DNA of 64,000 bases from Arthrobacter citreus (lineage in GTDB: Bacteria; Actinomycetota; Actinomycetes; Actinomycetales; Micrococcaceae): positions 62,001 to 126,000 of the forward strand of contig NZ_VTFV01000006.1 of assembly GCF_009192745.1 (NCBI RefSeq), given 5' to 3'. The notes beneath the pieces were generated by a model. It saw only the letters and a list, made by a program, of their open reading frames with translations. It was not told where the DNA came from and made no database searches. The first letter of the stretch is position 1. Each line of letters begins with the position of its first letter. Positions 1 to 8,381 of the stretch are shown piece after piece. Made by a program: the position numbers and the translations under genes.

Positions 1-6
1 GCTCAT
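1..6 (-). CDS. Start of a divergent gene leaving the window (probable nan regulator)
   Basis: Only the first two codons (ATG AGC on the minus strand) are visible. They are preceded by a strong ribosome binding site, AGGAGG, read on the minus strand at about positions 11-16. The gene diverges from the sialic acid operon and the intergenic region carries two copies of a palindromic operator. A GntR/FadR- or ROK-type regulator of sialic acid genes is therefore the natural guess, but no protein sequence is visible to prove it. Confidence 0.5.
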
Positions 7-71
7 AAGTCCTCCTGGGAAGGCGAATAGACGGGCTATGGAATAAAACTTAGCCGATAGCACCACAGGTT

Positions 72-85
72 ATAGGATGTCCTAT
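72..85. promoter_or_regulatory. Operator 1 of the sialic acid regulon
   Basis: The sequence ATAGGATGTCCTAT has two 6-base arms (ATAGGA/TCCTAT) around a 2-base centre. Its reverse complement matches the site at 167-180 in 12 of 14 positions and the site upstream of the sialidase gene (11930-11943) in 11 of 14. It lies between the divergent gene at the left edge and the transporter operon. A dimeric regulator probably binds here. Confidence 0.65.
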
Positions 86-123
86 CTTTAGGACAGAGTT
101 GCAAAAGAGAGTCTTGAGATCGC

Positions 124-153
124 TTGACGTTCTTATGTGAGGAACCTTACAGT
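124..153 (+). promoter_or_regulatory. Candidate promoter of the sialic acid operon
   Basis: TTGACG at 124-129 and TACAGT at 148-153 are separated by 18 bases and resemble a primary sigma-factor promoter. Operator 2 begins about 14 bases after the -10 element, so a bound repressor would cover the transcription start. The start itself is inferred, not seen. Confidence 0.45.
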
Positions 154-166
154 TCTCGGAACAAGC

Positions 167-187
167 ATCGGACATCCTACGTCCGAT
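167..187. promoter_or_regulatory. Operator 2 of the sialic acid regulon
   Basis: ATCGGAC (167-173) and GTCCGAT (181-187) form a perfect 7-base inverted repeat around ATCCTAC. The left half plus centre repeats the core GGACATCCTA found in operator 1 (reverse strand) and in front of the sialidase gene. It sits between the candidate promoter and the first gene. Confidence 0.65.
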
Positions 188-213
188 AAGTGACATGGAT
201 GGCGAGGCAACAG

Positions 214-1824
214 ATGAACAATTCTCTTGAAACCAGCGGCCTGCTGAACGATTCAAGCCGCCGCAATTTCCTCAAGCTGGCTGGCGTCATGGGTGCCGCC
301 GCCGCTTTCGCAGGCACGATTTCTGCCTGCAGCCCCGGCGGAAGCCCCGCTCCGGCCGGCACCGCTGCCGCAGCCGAGGGCACCGGTTCCATCGAAGCCG
401 GTATCTCCTACCAGCTCTCCACCGGCTTCGACCCGATGATTTCCACGGGTGCAACACCGCAGGCGGCGAACCTGCACATCTTCGAGGGCCTGACCGAACT
501 GCACCCTGCCACCCGCGAACCGTACCTCGCCCTGGCGGCAGCAGAGCCGGCGAAGATCGATGACACCACCTGGGAAGTGAAGCTCCGCGACGGCGCGAAG
601 TTCCACAACGGGGATCCGGTAACCACCGAGGACGTTGTCTTCTCCTTCGAGCGCGTGCTGGATCCGGCGAACAAGTCACTCTTCGCAGGATTCATCCCCT
701 TCATTGACACGGTGAGCGCCAAGGATGACACCACCGTCGAGTTCAAGCTGAAGTACCCGTTCCCCGGATTCAGCCCGCGCATCTCGGTCATCAAGATCGT
801 CCCGAAGTCAGTGGTCACCGCCGACCCCGCCGGCTTCGACCTGAAGCCGGTCGGTTCCGGCCCGTACAGCCTGGTTTCCGCCGTCAAGGAAGACCGGATC
901 GTCTTCAAGAAGTTCGACGACTACAACGGCAAGTACCCGGCCCGGGTTGCTGACATGACGTGGCTGCTCCTGGCCGACCCGGCCGCCCGCGTGGCCTCCG
1001 TTCCTTCCCGCACCCAGGTGATCGAGGATGTTCCCTACCTGGACGTGGACCAGCTGGCGACCAAGGTTGAGGTTGAATCCGTCCAGTCCTTCGGCCTGCT
1101 GTTCCTGATGTTCAACTGCGCCAAGTTCACCGACAAGCGCGTCCGGCAGGCCCTGCACTACGCAATCGACACCGAAGCCGTCATCACCAAGGCCCTGCTG
1201 GGCAATGCTTCCGCAGCCACCTCCTACTTCCAGAAGGGCCACCCCTCCTACAGCGAAGCCGCGGCCGTCTACGGCTACGACGCCGAGAAGGCCAAGTCGC
1301 TGCTCAAGGAAGCCGGGATGGAGAACATCACTATCACCCTGACCTCCACCGACACCGGCTGGGTGACCCGCGTGGTGCCGCTGATCAAGGAATACTGGGA
1401 CGCCATCGGCGTCAGCACCACCCTGGAAATCCTCCAGTCCGCTGCCGTCTACGCACCCGAAAAGGTGGGCGGAAAGAACTTCGACGTGCTCTGCGCCCCG
1501 GGCGACCCCTCGGTCTTCGGCAACGACGGCGACATCCTGCTCAGCTGGTTCTACCGCGGGGCCACCTGGATGGAGAACCGCGCGGGCTGGAACACCACGC
1601 CTGAGTACGCCGATGTCCAGGCGAAGCTGGACGAGGCCGTGAAGCTGGACCCGGAGAAAGCCAAGGCCATCCACGCCGACGTAGTGGACGTTGTTTCGGA
1701 AGAGGTTCCGCTCTACCCGCTGTTCCACCGCAAGCTGCCCACCGCGTGGGACGCCAATGCCCTGGACGGGTTCGCGCCGCTGCCCACTACCGGCGTCTCC
1801 TTCGTCGGCGTCGGCCGAAAGTAA
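214..1824 (+). CDS. Sialic acid ABC transporter, substrate-binding lipoprotein (SBP_bac_5 type)
   Basis: This is a 536-residue extracellular solute-binding protein of the dipeptide/nickel family. It is first in an operon with permeases, ATPases and sialic acid catabolic enzymes, so N-acetylneuraminate is the likely ligand. The family itself mostly binds peptides. The N-terminus has a Tat-type signal (S-R-R-N-F-L-K, residues 15-21) and a lipobox ending at Cys39 (ISAC). Export folded by Tat followed by lipid anchoring is therefore predicted. ATG 214 was preferred over GTG 190 because GCGAGG lies 6 bases before it and 190 has no binding site. Two operators and a candidate promoter precede it. 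A peptide-binding role remains possible. Confidence 0.85.
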   Translation: MNNSLETSGLLNDSSRRNFLKLAGVMGAAAAFAGTISACSPGGSPAPAGTAAAAEGTGSIEAGISYQLSTGFDPMISTGATPQAANLHIFEGLTELHPATREPYLALAAAEPAKIDDTTWEVKLRDGAKFHNGDPVTTEDVVFSFERVLDPANKSLFAGFIPFIDTVSAKDDTTVEFKLKYPFPGFSPRISVIKIVPKSVVTADPAGFDLKPVGSGPYSLVSAVKEDRIVFKKFDDYNGKYPARVADMTWLLLADPAARVASVPSRTQVIEDVPYLDVDQLATKVEVESVQSFGLLFLMFNCAKFTDKRVRQALHYAIDTEAVITKALLGNASAATSYFQKGHPSYSEAAAVYGYDAEKAKSLLKEAGMENITITLTSTDTGWVTRVVPLIKEYWDAIGVSTTLEILQSAAVYAPEKVGGKNFDVLCAPGDPSVFGNDGDILLSWFYRGATWMENRAGWNTTPEYADVQAKLDEAVKLDPEKAKAIHADVVDVVSEEVPLYPLFHRKLPTAWDANALDGFAPLPTTGVSFVGVGRK

Positions 1825-1903
1825 CTGCTGGAGACAGCACATCCTCGGCGGGGTGCCTCCCGGGCGCCCCGCCTGCTTTATTCCCCCGCATTGGAGTGCT
1901 TGA

Positions 1904-2863
1904 GTGACAATGTTTATCCGCCTGCTAGGGCGCCGGCTTGCTGTCCTGCCGATCATGCTCCTGGGCGTCACGGTGATGGTCTTCGTTGTGCTGTCCGTGA
2001 TCCCCGCCGACCGTGCCACCGCCGTCCTGGGTGAAAACGCCACCGAAGACGCCAAGGACGCCTGGCGTGAGGAACGCGGGCTCAACGAATCCCTGGTGGT
2101 CCAGTTCTTCCGCTACCTGGGCGGCGTGATCCGCCTCGACTTCGGGGTCACCAACCCGCCGGAAGAATCCGTCGCCACCAAGATCGCCTCGGCGTTCCCG
2201 GTGACCCTGCAGCTCACCTTCCTGGGCATCCTGCTCGCCGTGGTGCTGGCCCTGACGCTCGGCATCACCGCCGCCCTGTACCGCGACCGCTGGCCGGACC
2301 AGGCCATCCGCATCTTCTCCATCGCGGCGATCGCCACCCCGTCCTTCTGGCTCGCCATTCTGCTGATCCAGTGGTTCGCCCTGCCCGAAGGTTCCATCTT
2401 CCCCACCGGCGGCCTGGCCTGGGCAGACGAGTACGGTTTCGTCGGCTGGCTCTACTCCATGGCCCTGCCTGCCCTGGCGCTGGGCATTCCGGTCTCCGCC
2501 TCCCTGATCCGGGTGGTGCGCACCTCCATGGTGGAGGAACTGGACCGTGATTACGTCCGCACCGCCATCGGAAACGGCGTGCCCTACCGCACCGTGGTCG
2601 CTCGCAACGTGCTCCGCAATGCCCTGGTCACCCCGGTTACCGTGCTGGGACTGCGCGTGGGTTACCTGCTCGGCGGCGCCGTCGTCATCGAAAAAATCTT
2701 CAGCCTCAACGGCATGGGCGACCTGATCGTGGTGGGCCTGACGACGTCGGACACCAACCTCGTGCAGGGCGCGGTGCTCACCATCGCCGTCGCTTTCGTC
2801 CTGGTCAACATCGTGGTTGACCTGCTCTACCTGGCCATCAACCCCCGAATCCGGACGGTGTAA
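1904..2863 (+). CDS. Sialic acid ABC transporter permease 1 (DppB type)
   Basis: An inner-membrane permease of about 319 residues with the usual DppB layout: one N-terminal helix, an extracellular segment, then five hydrophobic helices. The cytoplasmic coupling loop is at roughly residues 205-235 (YVRTAIGNGV segment). It should form the channel with the DppC half of the next gene. GTG 1904 has GGAG 8 bases upstream; ATG 1910 is an in-frame alternative. The gap to the fused permease-ATPase gene is 2 bases, so they are co-transcribed. Substrate is assigned from the operon only. Confidence 0.85.
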   Translation: MTMFIRLLGRRLAVLPIMLLGVTVMVFVVLSVIPADRATAVLGENATEDAKDAWREERGLNESLVVQFFRYLGGVIRLDFGVTNPPEESVATKIASAFPVTLQLTFLGILLAVVLALTLGITAALYRDRWPDQAIRIFSIAAIATPSFWLAILLIQWFALPEGSIFPTGGLAWADEYGFVGWLYSMALPALALGIPVSASLIRVVRTSMVEELDRDYVRTAIGNGVPYRTVVARNVLRNALVTPVTVLGLRVGYLLGGAVVIEKIFSLNGMGDLIVVGLTTSDTNLVQGAVLTIAVAFVLVNIVVDLLYLAINPRIRTV

Positions 2864-2865
2864 CC

Positions 2866-4986
2866 ATGCGCAACTCACTGGCCGAGCGGCTCAGCAATAC
2901 CGGAGCCCGCTTTACTTCCCTGAACCTCAGTTCCAAACTGGCGCTGGGCTTCCTGGGCTTCATTGTCCTGGTGGCCATCGTCGGGCCGTTCTTCGCACCC
3001 TTCGGGGAGAACGAATCCAGCGCACCCGTGCTCCCGCCCGGCGGCGAACACCTCTTCGGTACCGACGGGTCCAGCTATGACGTGTTCTCCCGCCTGCTGT
3101 ACGGCGCCCGCGTTTCAATCGCGATCGGCCTTGGCGCCGTTGCCCTGGCCCTGGTCCTCGGCTCGATCCTGGGTGCCATCGCCGCGACCTCCCGCAAAGC
3201 CGTCAGCGAGACGGTGATGCGCATCCTGGACATTCTGATGGCCTTCCCCGGCATCGCACTGGCAGCTGCCCTGCTGTTCGCGCTGCGGGACCACTCGCTG
3301 AACCTGTTCGGCTCCACCGTTCCGGTGCTGATCCTGGCGATCGCCATTGTCTACACGCCGCAGCTGGCCCGCGTGGTCCGCGCCAACGTGCTCGCCCAGT
3401 ACGGCGAGGACTACGTCCGTGCCGAACGCGTGATCGGCGCCGGCCGCACCTACATCCTGCTCAAGCACATTGCCCGCAACTGCGCCGCCCCGGTGCTGGT
3501 CTTCGCCACCGTGATGGTCGCCGACGCGATCATCCTGGAAGCGTCGCTCTCGTTCCTGGGTGCAGGCGTGCAGCAGCCCGCAGCCTCCTGGGGCAACGTC
3601 ATGGCCGACGGCCGCAATGTGGTCTTCAGCGGTGCCTGGTGGCCCACCACCTTCGGCGGCATCACCATCCTGCTGACCGTGCTGGCTCTGAACATCCTGG
3701 CCGAGGGCCTTACAGACGCCATGGTCAACCCGCGCAGCCGCAAGCCGCGCGCGCAGGCTCCCGCTGCTGTCGGCGCCGTTGCCACCCCCGCCCAGCCTTC
3801 CACCCTGGACGCTGCCGGCACCTCGCTGACGGAGCACGACGGCGCCGCACCGGATTCCGGCGCCGGCGCACCGTCCGTGGGCGCGAACGTCCACAAACCC
3901 GGCTCGCTCGAAGCCCTCGCTGTGGAGCTGGACCGGCTTGCCGCCGTCGAGGCTTCCCGCACGGACCGCCTGCCCGCCGTGGCAGCGGATGCGCCGGTAA
4001 TCCTGGAAGTGAAGGACCTCTCCATCCGTTTCCCGGAACGCTACGGCGACACCGCCATTGTGGACCGGGTCAGCTTCACCGTCCGCGAAGGCGAGACCAT
4101 GGGCCTGGTCGGCGAATCCGGCTGCGGCAAGTCCATCACGTCGCTTGCCATCATGGGCCTGCTCCCCCGCACCGCGCAGCTCAGCGGTTCCATCCGGTTC
4201 AACGGCAAGGAGCTGCTCACCAACGTTCCGAAGGAACGCGACCGGCTCTACAAGGGCCTGCGCGGCGAGCAGATCGCCATGGTCTACCAGGACGCCCTCA
4301 GCTCCCTGAACCCGTCCATGCTCATCAAGGACCAGATGGCCCAGCTCACCCGCCGCGGCGGCCGCAAGAGCCCCCGCGAACTGCTGGAACTGGTGAAGCT
4401 GGACCCGGACCGCACGCTCAAGAGCTACCCGCATGAGCTCTCCGGCGGCCAGCGCCAGCGCGTGCTCATTGCCATGGCGCTCTCCCGTTCGCCGAAGATC
4501 GTGGTGGCGGATGAACCGACAACAGCGCTGGATGTGACCGTGCAGAAACAGGTGGTGGACCTGCTGAACGAACTGCGTGAGCAGCTTGGCTTCGCCATGG
4601 TGTTCGTCAGCCACGACCTGGCGCTGGTGGCGTCCCTGGCGCACCGCGTCACGGTGATGTACGCCGGGCAGGTGGTTGAATCCGGCGACGTCTCGGACCT
4701 GCTGCAGGACCCCCGGCACGAATACACCCGCGGCCTGCTCGGTGCGGTGCTCTCCATCGAGGCCGGCGCCGAACGCCTGCACCAGATCCAGGGCACTGTT
4801 CCCTCGCCCCGGGATTTCGCGGCGGGCGACAGGTTCGCTGAACGTTCGCTGCGGCCCGACGCCGATCCGAACCAGGTCCTTGAATTCGTCCAGGTTGGGG
4901 ACAGCACGCACTACTGGGCCAGCCACGAAACCGCCGGTTCACAGGACCTGGTGGAATCCGGCACAAGCACAAGGCAGGAAGCATGA
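2866..4986 (+). CDS. Fused ABC permease-ATPase (DppC-DppD type) for sialic acid
   Basis: A 706-residue fusion. Residues 1 to about 290 are a DppC-type permease. A linker rich in Ala and Pro spans about 290-380. The rest is an oligopeptide-type ATPase with Walker A GESGCGKS at 416-423, signature LSGGQRQ near 525, Walker B (VVADEP) near 547 and an SHD H-loop near 584. Separate DppC and DppD are usual, but permease-ATPase fusions are common in actinobacteria. It shares an ATGA overlap with the next ATPase, so the transporter would have two different nucleotide-binding domains. Confidence 0.85.
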   Translation: MRNSLAERLSNTGARFTSLNLSSKLALGFLGFIVLVAIVGPFFAPFGENESSAPVLPPGGEHLFGTDGSSYDVFSRLLYGARVSIAIGLGAVALALVLGSILGAIAATSRKAVSETVMRILDILMAFPGIALAAALLFALRDHSLNLFGSTVPVLILAIAIVYTPQLARVVRANVLAQYGEDYVRAERVIGAGRTYILLKHIARNCAAPVLVFATVMVADAIILEASLSFLGAGVQQPAASWGNVMADGRNVVFSGAWWPTTFGGITILLTVLALNILAEGLTDAMVNPRSRKPRAQAPAAVGAVATPAQPSTLDAAGTSLTEHDGAAPDSGAGAPSVGANVHKPGSLEALAVELDRLAAVEASRTDRLPAVAADAPVILEVKDLSIRFPERYGDTAIVDRVSFTVREGETMGLVGESGCGKSITSLAIMGLLPRTAQLSGSIRFNGKELLTNVPKERDRLYKGLRGEQIAMVYQDALSSLNPSMLIKDQMAQLTRRGGRKSPRELLELVKLDPDRTLKSYPHELSGGQRQRVLIAMALSRSPKIVVADEPTTALDVTVQKQVVDLLNELREQLGFAMVFVSHDLALVASLAHRVTVMYAGQVVESGDVSDLLQDPRHEYTRGLLGAVLSIEAGAERLHQIQGTVPSPRDFAAGDRFAERSLRPDADPNQVLEFVQVGDSTHYWASHETAGSQDLVESGTSTRQEA

Positions 4987-5792
4987 GCACGGAAAACAGC
5001 ACCGCCCCCGTCCTGGAGCTGAAGGGCATCAAGGTCCATCACCGGGCCCGCACCGGCTCGCTGTTCCGCCCGAACATCGTCAAGGCCGTGGACGGGGTGG
5101 ACTTCACCGTGCGCCGCGGGGAAACCGTGGGCATCGTGGGTGAATCCGGCTGCGGCAAGTCCACCCTGGCCTCCGTGCTGGTGGGCCTGCAGGAGCCCAC
5201 GGCAGGTGAAGTACTGTTCAACGGCCAGAAGGTCAGCACGCGGGCCTCCTCTTCGAAGAAGACCTTCGGCCGCGCCGTCGGCGTCGTCTTCCAGGACCCG
5301 GCCACTGCGCTGAACCCGCGCATGACCATCCAGGACATCCTTACCGATCCGCTGCAGGTCCACGGCATCGGCACCCAGGCGTCCCGCACGGCCCGGGTCA
5401 AGGAGCTGCTCAGCCTGGTCGGGCTGCCGCAGTCCGCCGCGGAGGTCACCCCGCACCAGGTGTCCGGCGGGCAGCGGCAGCGCGTCGCGATCGCCCGGGC
5501 CCTGGCCCTGGATCCGTCCGTGATCGTGGCCGATGAACCGACGTCGGCCCTGGACGTTTCGGTCCGCGCGCAGGTGCTGAACCTGCTCTCAGACCTGAAG
5601 CGGGAACTCAACCTGGGCATGGTTTTCATTTCCCATGACATCCAGACCGTCCGCTACGTCTCCGACCGCATCTGCGTCATGTACTACGGACGGATCGTCG
5701 AGGAGGGCCCGGCCGCCGAGGTCTTTGACCGGCCCACCAACGACTACACCAAGAGCCTGCTCGGCGCGGCTCCCAGCCTTTTGCACGTCTAG
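4983..5792 (+). CDS. Sialic acid ABC transporter ATPase (DppF type)
   Basis: A cytoplasmic 269-residue ATPase with Walker A GESGCGKS at 53-60, signature VSGGQRQ near 161, Walker B (VIVADEP) and an SHD switch. The C-terminal extension typical of peptide-family ATPases is short here, ending just after the YTKSLL segment. It starts inside the stop of the fused permease-ATPase gene (ATGA). Together with the upstream genes it completes one dipeptide-type importer, comparable in layout to the Sat sialic acid transporter of Haemophilus ducreyi (from memory of that system). Confidence 0.85.
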   Translation: MSTENSTAPVLELKGIKVHHRARTGSLFRPNIVKAVDGVDFTVRRGETVGIVGESGCGKSTLASVLVGLQEPTAGEVLFNGQKVSTRASSSKKTFGRAVGVVFQDPATALNPRMTIQDILTDPLQVHGIGTQASRTARVKELLSLVGLPQSAAEVTPHQVSGGQRQRVAIARALALDPSVIVADEPTSALDVSVRAQVLNLLSDLKRELNLGMVFISHDIQTVRYVSDRICVMYYGRIVEEGPAAEVFDRPTNDYTKSLLGAAPSLLHV

Positions 5793-5819
5793 AACTAGAA
5801 CCAAGCACTGGAGAACCAC

Positions 5820-6752
5820 TTGTCACACGCATCCAAGCCCAGCTTCCACGGCGTCATCCCGCCGGTCGTCACGCCCCGCACGGCGGACGGCGCCGTTGAC
5901 ACGGCGTCGCTGGAAAAGCTGACCAAATACCTGCTCGACGGCGGCGTCACCGGGCTTTTTATCCTCGGTTCCTCCGGTGAGGTCCCCTACCTCACCAACG
6001 ACGAGCGGGACACGGTCATCCGCACAGTGGCCGGCGTCAACGCGGGTGAAGTCCCCGTGATCGCCGGTGCCTGCGAGCAGACCACGGCCCGCACCATCGA
6101 GGAAGGTCGCCGCCTGGTGGGCCTGGGCGCAGACGCCATCGTGGCGACGTCGCAGTTCTACGCCATCTCCGACATGGCCGAAACCGACACCCACTTCCGC
6201 TCCCTGCATGCCGCGCTGGACGTGCCGCTGTTCGCCTACGACGTTCCCGTCCGCACCCATTACAAGCTGCCGCTGCCGCTGCTGGTGCAGCTGGCCCAGG
6301 ACGGCGTGCTGGCCGGTGTGAAGGACTCCTCCGGCGACGACGTTTCCTTCCGCCAGCTGCTGCTGGCGACCCGCGGCCTGCCGGACTTCGCCGTCTTCAC
6401 CGGCCACGAGGTAGTGGTGGACGGCGCCCTGCTGGGCGGCGCCGCCGGCGTGGTGCCGGGCCTGGGCAACGTGGACCCGGCCGGCTACGCGGCCCTTTAC
6501 TCAGCCGCGAAGGCCGGTGACTTTGCCGAGGCCGCACGGGTCCAGGACCGCCTCGCCGGGCTCTTCGACATTGTTTACACGCCCACCCCCGGCCGGGTCT
6601 CCCCCGGTGCGGCCGGGCTGGGTGCGTTCAAGACCGCCCTGATGCTGCTGGGCGTCATCGAAACCAACGTGATGTCCGCGCCCATGACATCGCTGAACGA
6701 GTCCGAGACCGCGGCCATCCGCGGCATCCTCGAACGCAGCGGGCTACTCTGA
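5820..6752 (+). CDS. nanA: N-acetylneuraminate lyase
   Basis: A 310-residue class I aldolase of the DHDPS/NAL family that should split N-acetylneuraminate into ManNAc and pyruvate. Tyr140 and the Schiff-base Lys168 (GVKDSSGD) line up with Tyr137/Lys165 of the E. coli lyase. The carboxylate-binding motif is GSSGE (50-54). The Asp-Glu pair that contacts the sugar tail in E. coli NanA is not obvious (GHEVV here), so the assignment leans on the neighbouring nanK and nanE. The start is TTG with GGAGA 6 bases upstream. Alternative: another DapA-family aldolase. A lysine biosynthesis role is unlikely in this operon. Confidence 0.8.
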   Translation: MSHASKPSFHGVIPPVVTPRTADGAVDTASLEKLTKYLLDGGVTGLFILGSSGEVPYLTNDERDTVIRTVAGVNAGEVPVIAGACEQTTARTIEEGRRLVGLGADAIVATSQFYAISDMAETDTHFRSLHAALDVPLFAYDVPVRTHYKLPLPLLVQLAQDGVLAGVKDSSGDDVSFRQLLLATRGLPDFAVFTGHEVVVDGALLGGAAGVVPGLGNVDPAGYAALYSAAKAGDFAEAARVQDRLAGLFDIVYTPTPGRVSPGAAGLGAFKTALMLLGVIETNVMSAPMTSLNESETAAIRGILERSGLL

Positions 6753-6757
6753 TTCCC

Positions 6758-7714
6758 ATGCGGCACGTTCTCGGGATCGATCTGGGCGGCACCAAAACGG
6801 CAGGCGGAATCCTCGACGCCGGCGGGAACGTGGTGTTCTCCTCCGCGGTACCGACGCCGTCGCGGGCCGGTGCGGGCAAGGTACTGCAGGCCGCCGCCGC
6901 GCTGGTGACGTCGCTGCAGGCAGAGGCTGAAAGCCGCGGGCTGCACGTGGACGCACTCGGCGTCGGCTCGGCCGGCGTGATCGACTCAGCCCGCGGCGTC
7001 GTGCTCTCTGCCACGGATTCAATCCGCGGCTGGGCCGGGACCGCCCTGGCTGCCGAGCTCACTGTACGCACCGGCCTGCCCGCCACGGCCCTGAACGATG
7101 TTCACGCCCATGCCCTGGGTGAGAGCTGGCTAGGCGCCGGTGCCGGCGTTCCCAGTGTCCTGTTTATGGGCATGGGCACCGGCGTTGGCGGCAGCTACGT
7201 GCTGAACGGACAGCCGCTGGAAGGCGCATCCTTCGCCGCCGGGCATACCGGGCACCTCGCCTCGCCGTTCGCCGTCGAGTCTGGGCAGCCGCTGCCCTGC
7301 AGCTGCGGCGGCGCCGGGCACGTGGAGGCTGTCGCGTCCGGCCCGGGCATCTTCGCGCTGTACACCCGCCTCGGCGGCAGCACCGCCGTGGACACCCGCG
7401 GCGTCTATGCCTTGGCGGCCGACGGCGACCCGGCGGCTGCCGAAGCTCTGCGCCGCGGGGCAGCGGCGGCCGGTTCTGCGATCGGCGGGCTGGCCAACGT
7501 CCTGGATCCACACATCGTGGTGGTCGGCGGCGGCCTGGCCTTTGCCGGTCCGCTCTGGTGGGACACCATGGAAAACCAGGCCCGGGCCGAGCTGCTGCCT
7601 CCGCTGGCCGGCCTCAGGATCGTTCCCGCCCAGCTCGGCACCACCGCCGCCATCCGCGGCGCTGCCCGCCGTGCCCTGACGCTGATCCCCGCAACCGAAG
7701 GCTCCCATGCTTAA
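6758..7714 (+). CDS. nanK: ROK-family N-acetylmannosamine kinase
   Basis: A 318-residue sugar kinase of the ROK family. The phosphate-binding DLGGTK lies at the N-terminus, the catalytic Asp is in ALNDVHAHALGE, and a GMGTGVGG segment follows. The ROK zinc motif usually reads CxCGxxGCxE; here it is C181-S-C183-G-G-A-G-H188-V-E, with the last Cys replaced by His. Placed between nanA and nanE, it should phosphorylate ManNAc to ManNAc-6-phosphate. It begins 5 bases after nanA and overlaps nanE by 8 bases. A glucokinase role cannot be excluded from sequence alone. Confidence 0.82.
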   Translation: MRHVLGIDLGGTKTAGGILDAGGNVVFSSAVPTPSRAGAGKVLQAAAALVTSLQAEAESRGLHVDALGVGSAGVIDSARGVVLSATDSIRGWAGTALAAELTVRTGLPATALNDVHAHALGESWLGAGAGVPSVLFMGMGTGVGGSYVLNGQPLEGASFAAGHTGHLASPFAVESGQPLPCSCGGAGHVEAVASGPGIFALYTRLGGSTAVDTRGVYALAADGDPAAAEALRRGAAAAGSAIGGLANVLDPHIVVVGGGLAFAGPLWWDTMENQARAELLPPLAGLRIVPAQLGTTAAIRGAARRALTLIPATEGSHA

Positions 7715-8381
7715 TCTCGAAACCCTCCGCAGCTCCCTGATCGTTTCCTGCCAGGCCTACCCCGGCGAACCGATGCGGGACCCGCGAACCACCGCACAGG
7801 TGGCCCAGTCCGCCGTGATCGGCGGTGCCGCTGCGGTGCGGGTCCAGGGCCTCAGCGACATCGCCCGGGTGCGTTCCGCCGTCGAAGTTCCGGTGATCGG
7901 GCTGTGGAAGGACGGGCACGACGGCGTCTTCATCACTCCCACCCTGCACCACGCCCTGGCCTGCGCCGGGGCCGGGGCGCACATTGTGGCCCTGGACGGC
8001 ACCCGGAGGGAACGTCCGGACGGTCTGACCCTGGCGCAGACCGTTGCCGGAGTGCACGAGGGCTCCCCCGCGCTGGTCATGGCCGACTGCGGATCGGCGG
8101 CCGACGCCGTCGCTGCCGCCGAAGCGGGTGCGGACATTCTCGGCACCACCTTGGCCGGGTACACCGGCGAACGGCCCAAAACCGATGGCCCGGACCTTGA
8201 ACTGCTCGCCGAGATCGCGTCCCTGGATCTGGGGCTGCCGCTGGTTGCCGAAGGCCGTATCCATACCCCCGCACAGGGGCGGGCCGCGATGGACGCGGGA
8301 GCGTTCGCCGTCGTCGTGGGCACTGCCATTACCCATCCGGCAACGATTACCGGTTGGTTCGCGGACGCGCTGGCACCGTGA
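7707..8381 (+). CDS. nanE: N-acetylmannosamine-6-phosphate 2-epimerase
   Basis: A 224-residue TIM-barrel enzyme converting ManNAc-6-phosphate to GlcNAc-6-phosphate. The N-terminal SLIVSCQAYPGEPM segment, the VIGLWK strand, the MADCGSAADA strand and the LVAEGRIHTPAQ/VVVGTAITHP phosphate-binding ends are those of the NanE family, and the length is normal. It overlaps nanK by 8 bases and the following esterase by 4 bases (GTGA). Downstream deacetylase and deaminase (NagA, NagB) are not in this window and must be elsewhere. Confidence 0.9.
   Translation: MLNLETLRSSLIVSCQAYPGEPMRDPRTTAQVAQSAVIGGAAAVRVQGLSDIARVRSAVEVPVIGLWKDGHDGVFITPTLHHALACAGAGAHIVALDGTRRERPDGLTLAQTVAGVHEGSPALVMADCGSAADAVAAAEAGADILGTTLAGYTGERPKTDGPDLELLAEIASLDLGLPLVAEGRIHTPAQGRAAMDAGAFAVVVGTAITHPATITGWFADALAP

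Noticed and set aside
5820-6752. Lysine biosynthesis dapA
   Set aside because: The DapA-like fold fits, but the position between a sialic acid-type transporter and nanK/nanE makes N-acetylneuraminate lyase the better call.
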